NCBI RefSeq assembly: GCF_019649055.1
Contig: NW_026570291.1
Location: forward strand, 372,001-436,000
Length of the DNA: 64,000 nt
DNA from: Paramacrobiotus metropolitanus
Lineage: Eukaryota; Tardigrada; Eutardigrada; Parachela; Macrobiotidae
Direction: 5' to 3'
This document shows positions 19,408 to 30,578 of this stretch, piece after piece; positions within the stretch are counted from its first letter, which is position 1, and every line of letters starts with the position of its first letter. Position numbers and translations under genes: made by a program. Under the pieces are notes generated by a model, which saw only the letters and a list, made by a program, of their open reading frames with translations, did no database searches and was not told the origin of the DNA.

Positions 19408-19725
19408 GAAGCGTTCAGCGTAACATGTGTGGTTTTGATCAGTGTGGCTGACCACGCTAATTACAGGTGTTGAGATGCTGCGGTAAACTGTCGAGTTGAG
19501 GAAGATGAATTTGAATTGATTTTTGGCCGGTCTTACGTGACGGCAATTAATTTGTTAATTGTGTTGTTTATTACGGATTAAATTGTGAGCCAGTGTCAGT
19601 GTGTGTTTGAGTTTGTTTATGACCTTTCCTTGCTCGTGAAATACCACCTACACAGAACAGTCGTTTTGGCCTCGTGGGCCGCTGGATAAGCAATCCACTT
19701 TGAGAGATCTTGGTGTCTTGTTTTA
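19408..19725 (+). repeat. 5' LTR of element 2
   Basis: Begins GAAGCGTTCAGCG, ends CTTGTTTTA, and abuts the primer-binding site. Its last 60 bp resemble the end of the element 1 LTR (gggccgc...gca(a)tcca), a trace of common descent. Confidence 0.93.
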
Positions 19726-19736
19726 TGGCGCTCCTG
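19726..19736 (+). other. Primer-binding site of element 2
   Basis: TGGCGCTCCTG directly after the LTR, identical to that of element 1; the following bases differ between the elements. Confidence 0.7.
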
Positions 19737-19764
19737 GGTCTCCTTGCCTGAATCCCCCGACTTC

Positions 19765-20166
19765 ATGGGTTCACGAAAATCGCGCAAGCGTTCTCCTTCG
19801 TCTTCGTCCTCATCTTCTGAATCCTCGGGATCTTCAGATCCGCATCCTCCACCCCGTCCGCCTGTGAAGAAAGCCGAAGAAATCCGTGTGGTGAAAGTCC
19901 AGGCTACGCGCAAACCTGAACAGCAGAAGCCATCGGTCGCGAAACCAGCAGCTGTCAAGCCTTCTGCGTCGAAGCCTGCTCAGCCTTCTCTGGAGTCTGT
20001 CCTCACCCAGAAGACTACGGATAAGCCGTACAAAATCCCCAAGCTCCCTGTCAAGGAATCGGAGAAGCGCTCTGCGTCAGTCGTCCCTGTGGAGAAGTCG
20101 GATAAGAAAAAGAAGACCGAAGAGTCCGCAGCCAGTTCCTCGTCATCCTCTTCCTCTACACAATAA
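19765..20166 (+). CDS. ORF0 of element 2: basic low-complexity protein (133 aa)
   Basis: Starts at ATG 19765 (MGSRKSRKRSPSSSS...) and ends TAA at 20164-20166. It is built of serine runs, K/P/A-rich repeats (KPSVAKPAAVKPSASKP) and a final acidic-basic and poly-Ser tail. No domain is visible and it is probably disordered. A basic RKSRKR cluster could be a nuclear localisation signal. It occupies the same slot as ORF0 of element 1. It may be an accessory nucleic-acid-binding protein; codon bias would help decide whether it is truly translated. Confidence 0.5.
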   Translation: MGSRKSRKRSPSSSSSSSESSGSSDPHPPPRPPVKKAEEIRVVKVQATRKPEQQKPSVAKPAAVKPSASKPAQPSLESVLTQKTTDKPYKIPKLPVKESEKRSASVVPVEKSDKKKKTEESAASSSSSSSSTQ

Positions 20167-20637
20167 ATCACTGGTAATTTTACCATTTATTGTGGGTAAA
20201 CGTATTGTGAAAATCAGTTACCAGCATAGTTGTGGACCTTTTGCTACCCGTACAACTTCCAGCATAATTTGAAGCGGCGTCAATTGACCAGTTAATTATC
20301 GTTATAATTAATTTTCTGGTGACCTTAAATTTGCGAATCTTTAAAAATCTGCTTGTTTCTTGCTGAGATAAGCACTTTCGTAAATTTGAAAGGTCATTTC
20401 CTTGTTTGTCGGATAATTCCCGGCTGCGTACCTGGATTCTGTCTGGGTCGTAGTCTGAGCACAATAACCTGTCACGAACAGGAAATTACCCGCTCGCGTC
20501 AATTAATTGGCGCATATCCCAATTGAGCTGTACAATAATACAGCCGATTTGCGTTTCGATTTACTACAGTGATATTACCGCATTCGCATACCAGCGTTTG
20601 CTAATAATTACCATTAATTACCGGTAATTACCGAAAA
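20167..20637 (+). other. Leader between ORF0 and gag, element 2
   Basis: 470 bp with no ORF. The last 40 bases before the gag ATG contain repeated TAATTACC units (about 20600-20635). A possible splice donor CTG|GTAATT lies at about 20172. Likely an untranslated leader, perhaps carrying packaging signals. Confidence 0.4.
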
Positions 20638-22440
20638 ATGGCTACCAAAGCAGAAATTTTTGCACAACTAAATGATACGCAAGATTCTCTGAAGCAGCTC
20701 AAGAAGCTATGCGAATTCTTGCGTATCCGACCTGGTAGTACCAAAGACCTGATGAAAAGTGATATTGCTGATCACCTGCTCGCTCAGAAAATTACTCTTG
20801 CAAGCGTCGTTGAACGCATGCCGAAAGATGCAGAACCGTTGTCCGAAAATTCCCGTAAAACTGCTGATACTATCTCGAAATCTACCGAAGCAGCGAAAGC
20901 TCCCAAAGCTTCCCAGAAGCAACCGGTTAACACTGACGTTCGGTCCACCCGTACAGTTACCGATACAAGTACCGAAACCAGTACGAGTACCGAACGGGAT
21001 ACCGCAAACGAAGATATTCAACTACTCAGTGATTCACCGAACCGAAAGTCCCGAACCGAATCAGAATACCGTACATTCTTAGGCACGCTTAACGATGATG
21101 AAAAGCGTATGCTTGATAACATTCTCTTGTTGCATGAAGAAACCGTCCGTCGAGATATCGAGAGCGAACGTAAGCAGATGCTTGATCGCATCGATCATCT
21201 CGAACGTGACCGTAATTCCGTGTCGCTGTCCCAGCTTGTCGAAGCTTTATCGAAGATGAGTACTAATTCCCCGTCGTCGTCAACTACCGTTGATTCTCAT
21301 AAAGTTTCCGTGAAAGATTTCGGTATTCAGAAATTCGCGAACAAGTCCGAACTGATTATTACCGATTTCTTCCGGCAATATGACCGTGCTACCAACAGTC
21401 TTGGGTGGCCAATATCAAAGAAGATTCAAATGCTACCTGCATACCTCGAAGATTCTCCTCGCAAGTTCTTTGAGTCTATGTGGGAATCAAATCAGAATAC
21501 CGACTACGATGGATGGAAGTCCATCCTGGTCAAGCGATATTTACCTGCTGATTATAAGCTCAACAAGCGAATTGAATTGTCTCAGAGAACTTTCCGACCT
21601 GGTCAAGATGTTGATACATTCTTTGACGAACTACAGGTCCTGTTCGATGAAGTAAACCCATTAATGTCCGAAGACGATAAGATCGCTGAAATTACCCGAG
21701 CATTCATGAATATACCAGAGTACCGCAAGTTACTGGCAGTCACTGATGCCAAATCAGTTGACCAGATGCGATCAGTGCTGACCAAAATTGCCAATATCGA
21801 TAAAACCGATATTCCCGTTGTTCAGCATGTTACCTGTGATAATGCTGAAGTGAATTTCATGAAGAATAATTCCCAGTCGAATTACCGTGGCAGAAGCCGT
21901 TCTCGTGATAACCGTGATCGAAACCGTGAACGTTCTGATAGTTCGAAATACCGTGATTACAGACGTGACCGCAGTTGCAGTTATGATCGTAATTACCGCA
22001 GTAATCGAACTTATGCCCGGCAGTTCCGTGATAAACTGTTCCGTGATCGCAGAGATACCCGTGACCATGACCGTAACCGTGACCGTTCTCGTGAGAGGTC
22101 CCGTGACCGGGACCGATCGCGAAGTTCGGATCGTTACCCTACCCGTCGCAGGTCTAATTCCCGTGAACGTCGTGATGCACCTGTGACTGAATGGAGATTC
22201 CCTCGAAACGAACTTGACTTTGAAAGCTACCGACTACGGTCTGGTAAGCTTTTCTGTCCCGTGTGTCTCGATTACCGTCATACCTTTAAGCAATGTACCA
22301 AAGCGAAACCGCAGGACCTTGAGCACGTTGAGCCGAAGTGTCCTCGTGGTGTGCTGTACCGTGTTCAGAAAGAATACGATGATTTCATCCGTGACAATTA
22401 TACCCCTGATTTTTGGGAGTCCCGTGAGGGAAAAGCCTAA
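20638..22440 (+). CDS. gag: Gag of element 2 (600 aa)
   Basis: ATG 20638 in the context GAAAAATGG. The N-terminus has a short helical SAP-like motif (LKQLKKLCEFLRIRPGSTKD). The capsid-type domain (FANKSELIITDFFRQYDRA...Y-D-G-W-K...) lies at about 225-385. A long R/D/S-rich tract follows at about 410-520, then the zinc knuckle CPVCLDYRHTFKQC. The 60 C-terminal residues align with element 1 Gag (CP...YDDFI...FWESREGKA). The frame is intact. The stop TAA overlaps the next ATG (TAATG), and the slippery heptamer GGGAAAA precedes it. Confidence 0.9.
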   Translation: MATKAEIFAQLNDTQDSLKQLKKLCEFLRIRPGSTKDLMKSDIADHLLAQKITLASVVERMPKDAEPLSENSRKTADTISKSTEAAKAPKASQKQPVNTDVRSTRTVTDTSTETSTSTERDTANEDIQLLSDSPNRKSRTESEYRTFLGTLNDDEKRMLDNILLLHEETVRRDIESERKQMLDRIDHLERDRNSVSLSQLVEALSKMSTNSPSSSTTVDSHKVSVKDFGIQKFANKSELIITDFFRQYDRATNSLGWPISKKIQMLPAYLEDSPRKFFESMWESNQNTDYDGWKSILVKRYLPADYKLNKRIELSQRTFRPGQDVDTFFDELQVLFDEVNPLMSEDDKIAEITRAFMNIPEYRKLLAVTDAKSVDQMRSVLTKIANIDKTDIPVVQHVTCDNAEVNFMKNNSQSNYRGRSRSRDNRDRNRERSDSSKYRDYRRDRSCSYDRNYRSNRTYARQFRDKLFRDRRDTRDHDRNRDRSRERSRDRDRSRSSDRYPTRRRSNSRERRDAPVTEWRFPRNELDFESYRLRSGKLFCPVCLDYRHTFKQCTKAKPQDLEHVEPKCPRGVLYRVQKEYDDFIRDNYTPDFWESREGKA

Positions 22441-22442
22441 TG
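22428..22442 (+). promoter_or_regulatory. gag/pol junction of element 2: slippery site plus TAATG overlap
   Basis: GGGAAAA at 22428-22434 is placed as G GGA AAA in the gag frame; pol is in the -1 frame. The gag stop and a pol-frame ATG overlap as TAATG (22438-22442). Two routes to Pol are therefore possible: -1 frameshifting, or termination and re-initiation. The heptamer is shared with element 1, while the ATG is not. Confidence 0.6.
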
Positions 22443-25400
22443 CCACATCAGAAAGGAGGTCAATGTGGCAGATATTACCGAAAGCCTCCCTACCGATATG
22501 ATAAGTACCGACATTTCAAGTACGGTGGTCAATTTCCTAACAGAAGTACCAGTCAAAACGTTGATGTCAATGATTTCTCAGTCAGATTTTCCGATAATTA
22601 CGTGAATACGGTTAAAAGTGACCCTGCTAAATCCCCTTTCCGTACCTTTGGGATGCCTGATATTGTGAAACCAGTGTATGCACCAGCAACCATCAATAAC
22701 CAAAAGGTCATCGTGTTAGTTGATACCGGTGCTAGCTGTTCCATTATCAGCGAACACACAGCTTCACGATTGCGTCTGCAATTTAGAAGGTGTGATTCCA
22801 AAGCTCCCAAACTGCACTTCACTACTATTTCCCAAACCTTTCAGAAGGATGAAATGTACCAATCTGACATTACCGTTGAACTGAATGGCAGAACAATCCC
22901 CCATAAAGTGTACATAATCTGTAACTCTCCGAGAGAATTTGTGATTCTTGGAAATGATTTCTGTAAAGCATCTGGTGTATGGATACATCCTAAGACCGAT
23001 CGCTTATGCTTCGAAGAAGACCTGAAACCTGAACCTTCTAAGAAGATTCAAATTAACAGTACGATCATTTCCGACCTGCAAGATTTGCACTACTCTCAGA
23101 AGAGTTTTGTACCTAATTATTTGCTGAGGCAAGTGTACAGTACCAGTAATAAAGCAGTGCTAAGTCCCATTCCTGAAAATGAGGTTCCTACAATAAATAC
23201 CGCAGTTATAAATGTACCGAGTGAAAACAAGCCTGTGTCCGTGAAAGACTCTAATACTGATGCAGAACCGTCTGTTATCGCTCCGATAAACACTACGGTA
23301 CCTACTGAAGAAATTGTTAGTAAACCTGAAGCCGTAATCAATCATATTGGTCTTAAATGGGAGAAAACGAATATTCTCATTCAGAATACCATAGTAATTC
23401 CCAAAAAATCCGGAATTAAACTGATGATTGATTTACCTGACAATTACAGTGGTCCTGTCTTGTTAACTCCCAATAAAAAGCTAATGTTGAATCACCTGGT
23501 GTCTGTTGGCAATTGTCTCGCTACCTCTGTTGATGGAAAAGCTGAGATATTAATTACCAATTTCTCGCAACGTAAGGTCCGACTGAAGAAGAACGTTAAC
23601 GTTGGTACCTGTGAGAAAATTGATGATTTTGCCGATATTGAAGTGATAGAAGTGGAGTTTAATACTACCGTAACTACCAATGATAAAGACCCAAAACCTA
23701 ATGATTCGAACATTACTGATGAAGAATTTAAGGAACATATTACCAAGATGAAGTTCATTCCTAAATTACCGAATTTTGATCACTCAAAGTCAATTGACCT
23801 GTTTCTCAAGCATAAGACCGTGTTTCCTTCTAAATCCCGTAAACTTGGTGAATTTTCCGAGGTTGTCCATGAGATTGATACCGCGGAAAATAAACCGGTT
23901 AAAAAAACACCATGGCGAACTTCCTACGCTCAGAGAATGACCATTAACGAGCAAGTGGATGAAATGTTGCGTGATGGCATTATACGTGAGTCGAAGTCAC
24001 CATGGTCGTTTCCCGTTGTTCTGGTCAATAAGAAAGACCCTACTGACAAACCTCGATTTTGTGTCGATTTCCGTGCGTTGAATAAACTTACCAATCGTCC
24101 GATGTGGCCGTTGCCACGAGTGGAAGACGCAGTTAGTAGTTTTGGAAAGTCGCAGTTTTATACTTCCCTTGACTTTAACAGTGGATTTTGGCAAATCCGT
24201 GTTAAAGACACTGATATTCCCAAGTGCTCATTCGTAACCATGGATGGCCAATACGAATTCGTTCGTATGCCATTTGGTTTGAATGGAGCTACAGCTACCT
24301 TCCAGCGTGCAATCGATTCCATCCTACACCACCTTAAGTGGAAAGGTGTAGTGTGTTACATAGATGATGTTCTTATCGGTGGCAATACCTTTGAAGAACA
24401 TTTAAATTTACTCGATCAAGTTTTGACCGCTGTGGCGAAAGCTGGATTCACGATTAGTCCCAAGAAGTGTGAAATTGCTTTCAACCAGATAAAATTCCTT
24501 GGGTTTATCCTGAGTAATGACGGAATCAAACCAGATCCGTCTAAAGTTGAAGCAATTCAGAATTTCGCGATTCCCGCAACGCCGAAAGAAATCAAATCCT
24601 TTATCGGCGCTTTAACTTATTACCGTGCCTTCATTAATAACTTCTCGACGATTGCATTTCCTTTGATTCAGTTGACCAAGCAGAATGTTGCTTTTCAGTG
24701 GACAAAAGCATGTAATACGGCTTTTCAGAAGTTGAAAGAATGCCTAATTACCGCCCCGATCTTAAAACCATTCGATCCCGCGCTAGAGACTCAGATTAAG
24801 ACCGATGCCTCTGGCGTTGGTGTGGGCGTAATTGTTGAACAAATGCACCCCGATGGATGGCATGTTGTGGCATATGGCTCGAAGATGCTCGATAAGCACC
24901 AAAAGAACTACAGTACCACTGAAAAAGAGTGTTACGCCATCGTATGGTCCGTTAAAAAGTATAAACATTACCTTTCCGGAAAGAAATTTAAAATAATTAC
25001 CGACCATAATGCCTTAAGGTACCTAATGCGTCTCAAAGAACCAGAAGGCCGTCTGAACCGATGGGCCTTGTCGTTACAACAGTATGACTTTGAGATCGAG
25101 TACCGTAAGGGCCGTTTGCATGCCGATGCTGACTTATTAAGTCGAAATCCCTTTGAAAAGTCCGAGAAGAACGAAGATGACTGTGAAATTCCCTTATATG
25201 CCGTTAATACTAATATTCCATTTGAAATTAAAAATACCGAACTACTCATACGTGAGCAAATGACCGACGAATTCTGTCAAAAAATCATTACCATATTGAG
25301 TGATCCCGATAAATACGTTAAATTACGCAAAGCGTACCAGAAGCGTATCGATACATTCCGAATTGTCGATAAAATTCTGTATAAAGTGCGTTCGCGTCAT

Positions 25401-26758
25401 GGTAAAAATACCTTGTTAATTGTGCTACCGAAGAAGTTACGTGCAGATATCTTTTATGCATGTCATGACTGTCCGATGGCAGGACATGTTGGTTACCATC
25501 GAACGTTTGAGAAAATGCATGCCCGTTACTTTTCCCTAAAATGACCAAATATATTGAAGCTTACTGTGAGAGTTGTGAGTTGTGTGTGAAGCGAAATGCC
25601 ATGAATATTGCTCCTACCGGGTACATGCAGAAATTACGCACTCATAAGCTACTTGAGTCGTGGTCCCTAGATCACCTTGGTCCCTTCCATGTAAAAGATG
25701 GATATCAGTACCTACTCGTAGCCGTTGAGAATTTTTCCCGTTATGCGATTGCAGTTCCCGTCAAGACTACCAGTGCGATTGAGATTGCCCAAGTGGTTCT
25801 TGCAGAAATTATCCTCAAATTCGGTCCCCCTAAATACCTTACTTCCGACCGTGGTACTGGATTTACCAGTCATATTATCGCAGCGATTAATAGGCTAATC
25901 GGTATACAACACCGATTTACCACAGCTTATCACCCTCAGTCAAATACCCGTGCTGAGAGGATGATGCGATTCATCGCTGAAAAATTGACCATGTACATTA
26001 ATCAGAACCAAGATAACTGGGTAGAATACGCTAAATTTATAATTTATGCGTATAATACTACTCAGCACAGTACCACGAACATGTCTCCATACTACCTCAT
26101 GTTTGCTACCGAACCGATATTAACCGTTGATACCATCTTTAAAAATGCCAGTTTGCAAGAAATCAGTAAGCAGACCAATGCCGAATACTGGAATGAGTTA
26201 CGGCAAAAGTGGAAAAATGCTCTTGATTTCTCTCAAATATTAAGTGACCGTGTGCATGAGAAAAATGCACAGAATTACGATAAAAATAAAGTTGAAAATC
26301 CCTTTAACACCGGTGATAAAGTATGGATTAAAGATGAACAACGTACCGTTGGTCGAACTCAGAAATTAGAACTGAAGTTCAAAGGTCCATACGAAATTAC
26401 CGAATTCAGCCCTGATGGAAATGTTACCTTAAAGTCCCTTCAGAAAGTGCCGAAAAATAACCTAATTAGTATTGTCCATATTTCCAAATTAAAACGGTTT
26501 AAACCGATCGATTTGGATGTAGAGGACAGTAAAAATGACTATTTACGCCGTATATTCCCTCAGAAATCTAGTATTTCTGACAGTATTACTGTGCCGAAAT
26601 TACCCAGTACTGTGAATACCGACGTGATTAATCCTAAAGTACCGCCTGTTGAGCCCGTTAGCTCTGAAAATGCCGACACTCCTGTACTTAGACGATCTGA
26701 CCGTATTCGTAGACAAGCGCATTCTGTACTCCATAATTTATACGAATACTTCGCTTAA
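22440..26758 (+). pseudogene. pol: Pol of element 2, split by a 1-nt frameshift
   Basis: The first part (22440-25544) holds protease LVDTGAS (D95), reverse transcriptase YIDDV (D642, D643), RNase H (KTDASG, TDHNALR) and the first half of the integrase zinc finger. The frame then stops; the second part continues in another frame at 25541-26758 with C-x2-C, SLDHLG, TSDRGTG and TRAERMM (integrase D, D, E) and the KFKGPYE segment. Comparison with element 1 places one missing base in a T-run near 25525-25532. The rest is intact, so the break is recent or an assembly error. Without a repair or a frameshift no integrase is made from this copy. Confidence 0.88.
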
Positions 26759-26780
26759 AGTGTCGTCACCGTGTACATTG

Positions 26781-26795
26781 TCTGTATTTTTTCAG
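26781..26795 (+). promoter_or_regulatory. Candidate 3' splice site before ORF3, element 2
   Basis: TCTGTATTTTTTCAG ending at 26795, a near-ideal pyrimidine tract and acceptor, eight bases before the ORF3 ATG at 26804. It corresponds in place and phase to the acceptor of element 1. Confidence 0.6.
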
Positions 26796-26803
26796 AACCG
26801 AAG

Positions 26804-27965
26804 ATGGCCAGTTCGCGCTCGCAGTCCCGCATGTCAGTTGACCAAGCACCATCGGCCAGTAATTCCCGTACCGTTGAACAATCTGAGGTCCTGCATGTGG
26901 ACAAAGAACGACCACAATCGGATGTCACTGGTCTCGACGAAGCACATCCCAGTGATTACCGCCGTTCGCGCAACTTTAACAACACCTCAGTGAATAATTC
27001 CCCGCAGAATACCTCTCAGAATACTTCCCGTGGTAGAGTTCATGATTGGAACTTTGGCCTTAACCGTACTCCACAAGCGGTTACCTATGTTAATACGAGT
27101 GTCCCGCGTCACGAACCTAAGCACCTGGCTGACTTACCCAACAATCCCTTTATTAAACGGAATCAGTCCCGTAGCTTCGACCGATACCTTGCTGATATGG
27201 CCAAAGCTATTCCTTTACTGCAACAAAAAGCTACCGATGCTACAGAAGCACGCGAGAAGGCCATTTTAACTGCGGAAGCTGAGGCTCTGAAACAGATGCG
27301 CGAAAACCTCTTGACCTTCAGCAGTCCCACCGATTCGGCCGTCGGATATGTGCGGAAAGTGTATGCTTCATTTCCCGTACCCATGTCTACCTCTATTGCT
27401 CCCGTCCATATTCAACCAAATTTCTTCGATGTGTTTGCAACGACGCCATGGATTAAATACTTTAAGGACGGACACTGGCGTTATGAGCACCGCACCGGCT
27501 TTGTTTTCTCTTACCATGAGAAGAAAAAGCACTTCCAGCGCGTGGATGAACATCCCTCCGTTTCAACCCTTTGCGTTACTTCGTGCCTGACATGGTTCAG
27601 TGGCCTGGTCAGAACATGTGGGATGGCGCATACCGAACGCCGGGACATGCTGATTTTGCGTACCGCTCTTTGGTCGAGACTGATCGCTACCTGACCAACC
27701 TGTTAGCTAGCGAAACCGTACCGAAAAGTTCATTCGTTGAATTGCTCGATTCTCCACCAACTGAGTACCATATCGTCGATATTCCCAAAATCTTGACCGA
27801 TCTTGGTATCGAGGATATTCCCAACTGACATCGCCCATATTGCCCAGAATGGGGATAACCTCAAGCAGCGTTACCAGAATGTCGTTCAGGAAAATCAAGC
27901 CTTAAAAGACCGCATTGCTCAACTTGAAGCAGCCGCTGCTGCAGCCAATTCCCTTCCAAAGTAGA
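26804..27965 (+). pseudogene. ORF3 of element 2, interrupted by two frameshifts
   Basis: Starts MASSRSQSRMS. It is homologous to ORF3 of element 1 through TTPWIKYF...WRYEHRTGFVFSY and WPGQNMWDGAY, and again in a C-terminal coiled coil (YQNVVQENQALKDRIAQLE). The frame shifts near 27555-27562 (about one base lost) and again near 27825 (one extra or two lost). No signal peptide or membrane segment is present. The N-terminal 300 residues and the block after each shift remain open, so the breaks are recent or are reading errors. Function unknown. Confidence 0.75.
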
Positions 27966-28422
27966 AGTGAGTGCGTGCTTCCCAACGTACCTTTTAAATA
28001 AGATTACCATTTCGGACATTCCCTTTCATAATAAAATTCCCATTTTTGTTGATTACCATGATAATTTAAATTACCTATGTTACAATAAAGTTCCAAGTCT
28101 ATAAAATTACCATATAAATAATCTGGCTCACACTTGTTTGCAGTATATTGTATGCCGTGCATGGCTACCGGACATTGTTTACCGCATCACCCTTATTTCC
28201 GTTGGACACCATCCGACTCGAATGGACCGCCACCGTCGGATCCTCTGTTTTTGACACCCTACGGATCCGCTCCGTTTGTATCGCCTTCTCCCGACCCATT
28301 TCCTCTCACTCCTTGCCAAAAATCACCTGTGGATCTCTAACCAGACCAAATTCTTTTTTTTAACACGCTGTTTTGTTGTTATTTTCGGTTGAAACGTATT
28401 CCAACCTCAAATTGTGGGGGGT
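27966..28422 (+). other. 3' non-coding region of element 2 with polypurine tract
   Basis: About 450 bp without a credible ORF. It contains repeated (A)ATTACC-like phrases and ends in the purine tract TGTGGGGGGT (28413-28422) next to the 3' LTR. Element 1 has only about 90 bp here. Confidence 0.5.
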
Positions 28423-28743
28423 GAAGCGTTCAGCGTAACATGTGTGGTTTTGATCAGTGTGGCTGACCACGCTAATTACAGGTGTTGAGATGCTGCGGTA
28501 AACTGTCGAGTTGAGGAAGATGAATTTGAATTGATTTTTGGCCGGTCTTACGTGACGGCAATTAATTTGTTAATTGTGTTGTTTATTACGGATTAAATTG
28601 TGAGCCAGTGTCAGTGTGTGTTTGAGTTTGTTTATGACCTTTCCTTGCTCGTGAAATACCACCTACACAGAACAGTCGTCGTTTTGGCCTCGTGGGCCGC
28701 TGGATAAGCAATCCACTTTGAGAGATCTTAGTGTCTTGTTTTA
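28423..28743 (+). repeat. 3' LTR of element 2
   Basis: Same as 19408-19725 apart from a CGT duplication (CAGTCGTCG) and one G/A change near the end. It is followed by the ATACT target duplication. Confidence 0.93.
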
Positions 28744-29343
28744 ATACTCAAGTTTTTTTACGGCTGCCATGTTCAGATCACAGCCGTTGGTTGCCACCGG
28801 TAAACGGTAATACGCGGCATCCATTATCACAGCCGGCAAACACAGGCAGTGCACATACAAACACATACCCGCACACAGTAAAATTGCGGTTTTGGCATTG
28901 TTATGCCGGCGATACGAAAAGGGTAAGGTCGCGGCCCACACACGATTCAACGTGATGAGGAGATGCGCGTTGATCATAACCCCGCAGATGACGAGCGCGT
29001 TGTACAGAAAGACGGTACACGCTGCGTTGCTTAGTCGCCATTCCAAAGGATTGAAATTAATGATCTCCAGAGAATTGTTGATGATGACGTAGCAAAGATC
29101 TGTTGATAGGAGGCATCCGAGATAAATATTAAACGGGCAATGGAGACGATCGTCTGTTATGTATAAGAACAGGATTGTGCAGTTTAAGATAACAGCGCAG
29201 GGAAGAACTATCGCATGCATTATAGTGGCAAATGGCCATGTCTCCTGATTTGTGAATGCTGTGACATTGGATGACAAATTAAAAAGTTGTAAGCTGCTAA
29301 TGTTGGCTGGCAACGTTGTGTTGAAACCGGTGGTAACGTTCAT
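28744..29343 (-). pseudogene. GPCR copy P2, N-terminal half
   Basis: From ATG 29343 (MNVTTGFNTTLPANISS, several N-x-S/T sites) through TM1 (ETWPF...AVILNCTILFLYI), TM2 (FNIYLGCLLSTDLCYVII), TM3 with ITLNRVWAA in the DRY position, and TM4 (GMCLYVHCLCLPAVIM). It ends where element 2 was inserted. Just before the insertion an A-run is one base longer than in P1 (seven A), which also shifts the frame relative to the C-terminal half. P2 therefore carries a second lesion besides the insertion, unless this is a sequencing slip. P1 and P3 are its closest relatives. Confidence 0.85.
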
Positions 29344-30578
29344 ATTGCAGCTGTATTCCGTAGTAGTATGCGTAGAGTATTTGCATATATTCCGTGCGCA
29401 AGTATCTGCAGGCATACGTTGACATATGCCTATGATAAAACTTATTTGCAGTAACGTTTTTCTGTACCTTGATTTCTGGAACACGACGAATGCAAGTATA
29501 CCCTAGCGGTCAAAGTGAAAACTCAAGCTGGCAGTCGCTAGCTGCTTTATATATTTGCTGTACGGTGGGAAGGGACAGATCCTTGATGGACCGGAGCTGC
29601 ATTGCAGGCAGCCTCATGCTCCTACACGCAAATTGAACACATTGGGTATTCAAAATTAATTGTTGGCAGTGAAGATTGGGCATAATTGGATTCCGGGAAG
29701 CGGTGCTTGCAGTATTCCAGGCAGTAGTTTGGCATTGCGGGGGACATGCGTTCATTTTCTTTGATTTCGGGGTGTACCAATTGTCTGTAACCTTATTGCC
29801 GGATGTTAAAGGTCGCGATGCTCACGTCGAAACCGGTCGAATCAAATGCGCCGGCAAATCTAGCCGTCGACTATTCATCTTTTCATCTCATAAGATGGTT
29901 GGTGGATATAATTGCTCCTTATACCAGTAAATCATCTAACGATCCGCTCAACCGATATGAACAAGCCCTTTTAATCCTTATAATTAATACATAATATTAT
30001 GTATTTAGCTGTAATACATGTAGTATTGTTATTTTACAAAAAAGACCTCTGGCTACCTTCTCCGAACTTCTTGTACAATTTGAAAACTAAAACTCTTTTT
30101 AAATAAAAGTATCAAATAAAAAACGAACGGATACGCTAACTACAGTACCTTTTCTGTATTTTTCAGTTGTACGATTCGAGCGGTACAGATGCTTATTAGA
30201 ATCGGCTGACTGTAGGTACCTATCTGCACGCCATCTACTTGGCGCACGACCGAATACGATTTTCAGCTGCATTGTAGAAGAGAGTTTTTTGCTTCCTTAA
30301 CTGAGCTTTGTCCTGCTCATTATTCGCCGAACGATGGGCGTACCAGTTTTGTTTCTGCCGTTTATTTTATACAAAGAGATCCAAACGTTCTCAAACCGCT
30401 TGTTACATTTGTGCTAAACCTTTTGAAAACATATCAAGCATGCAAGTGAATAAGAATTTGAAAAAATTTAAAACCATAAGTGTACGTAGTAAACCGTGGT
30501 GTTGGGATGCCTCTGAGTGTAACCTTATAGTGAAAAGCGATATTAATGTAGCATTTTATTCAAGTTAACCGAATTAAG
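29344..30578. other. Intergenic between GPCR P2 and P3
   Basis: The part at 29640-29790 resembles, on the minus strand, the upstream flank of P3 (about 32850-32960), so the duplicated unit included 5' sequence or an untranslated exon. No other gene is recognised; small ORFs here are AT-rich and unconvincing. Confidence 0.45.

Larger units (their letters stand above)
19408..28743 (+). mobile_element. Ty3-type LTR retrotransposon, element 2 (9.3 kb), inside GPCR P2
   Basis: LTRs at 19408-19725 (318 bp) and 28423-28743 (321 bp) differ, by eye, by one substitution and a 3-bp duplication. The target duplication ATACT is at 19403-19407 and 28744-28748. The internal order is PBS, ORF0, gag, pol, ORF3, long 3' leader, polypurine tract. 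The same layout as element 1, with the same PBS, slippery site and pre-ORF3 acceptor, shows a common lineage. Single-base lesions interrupt pol (near 25530) and ORF3 (near 27560 and 27827), so this copy looks young but defective, or the lesions are sequencing errors in homopolymers. Confidence 0.94.

Noticed and set aside
19408-19455. N-terminal extension of the GPCR P2 C-terminal ORF
   Set aside because: These bases are the antisense of the 5' LTR of element 2.
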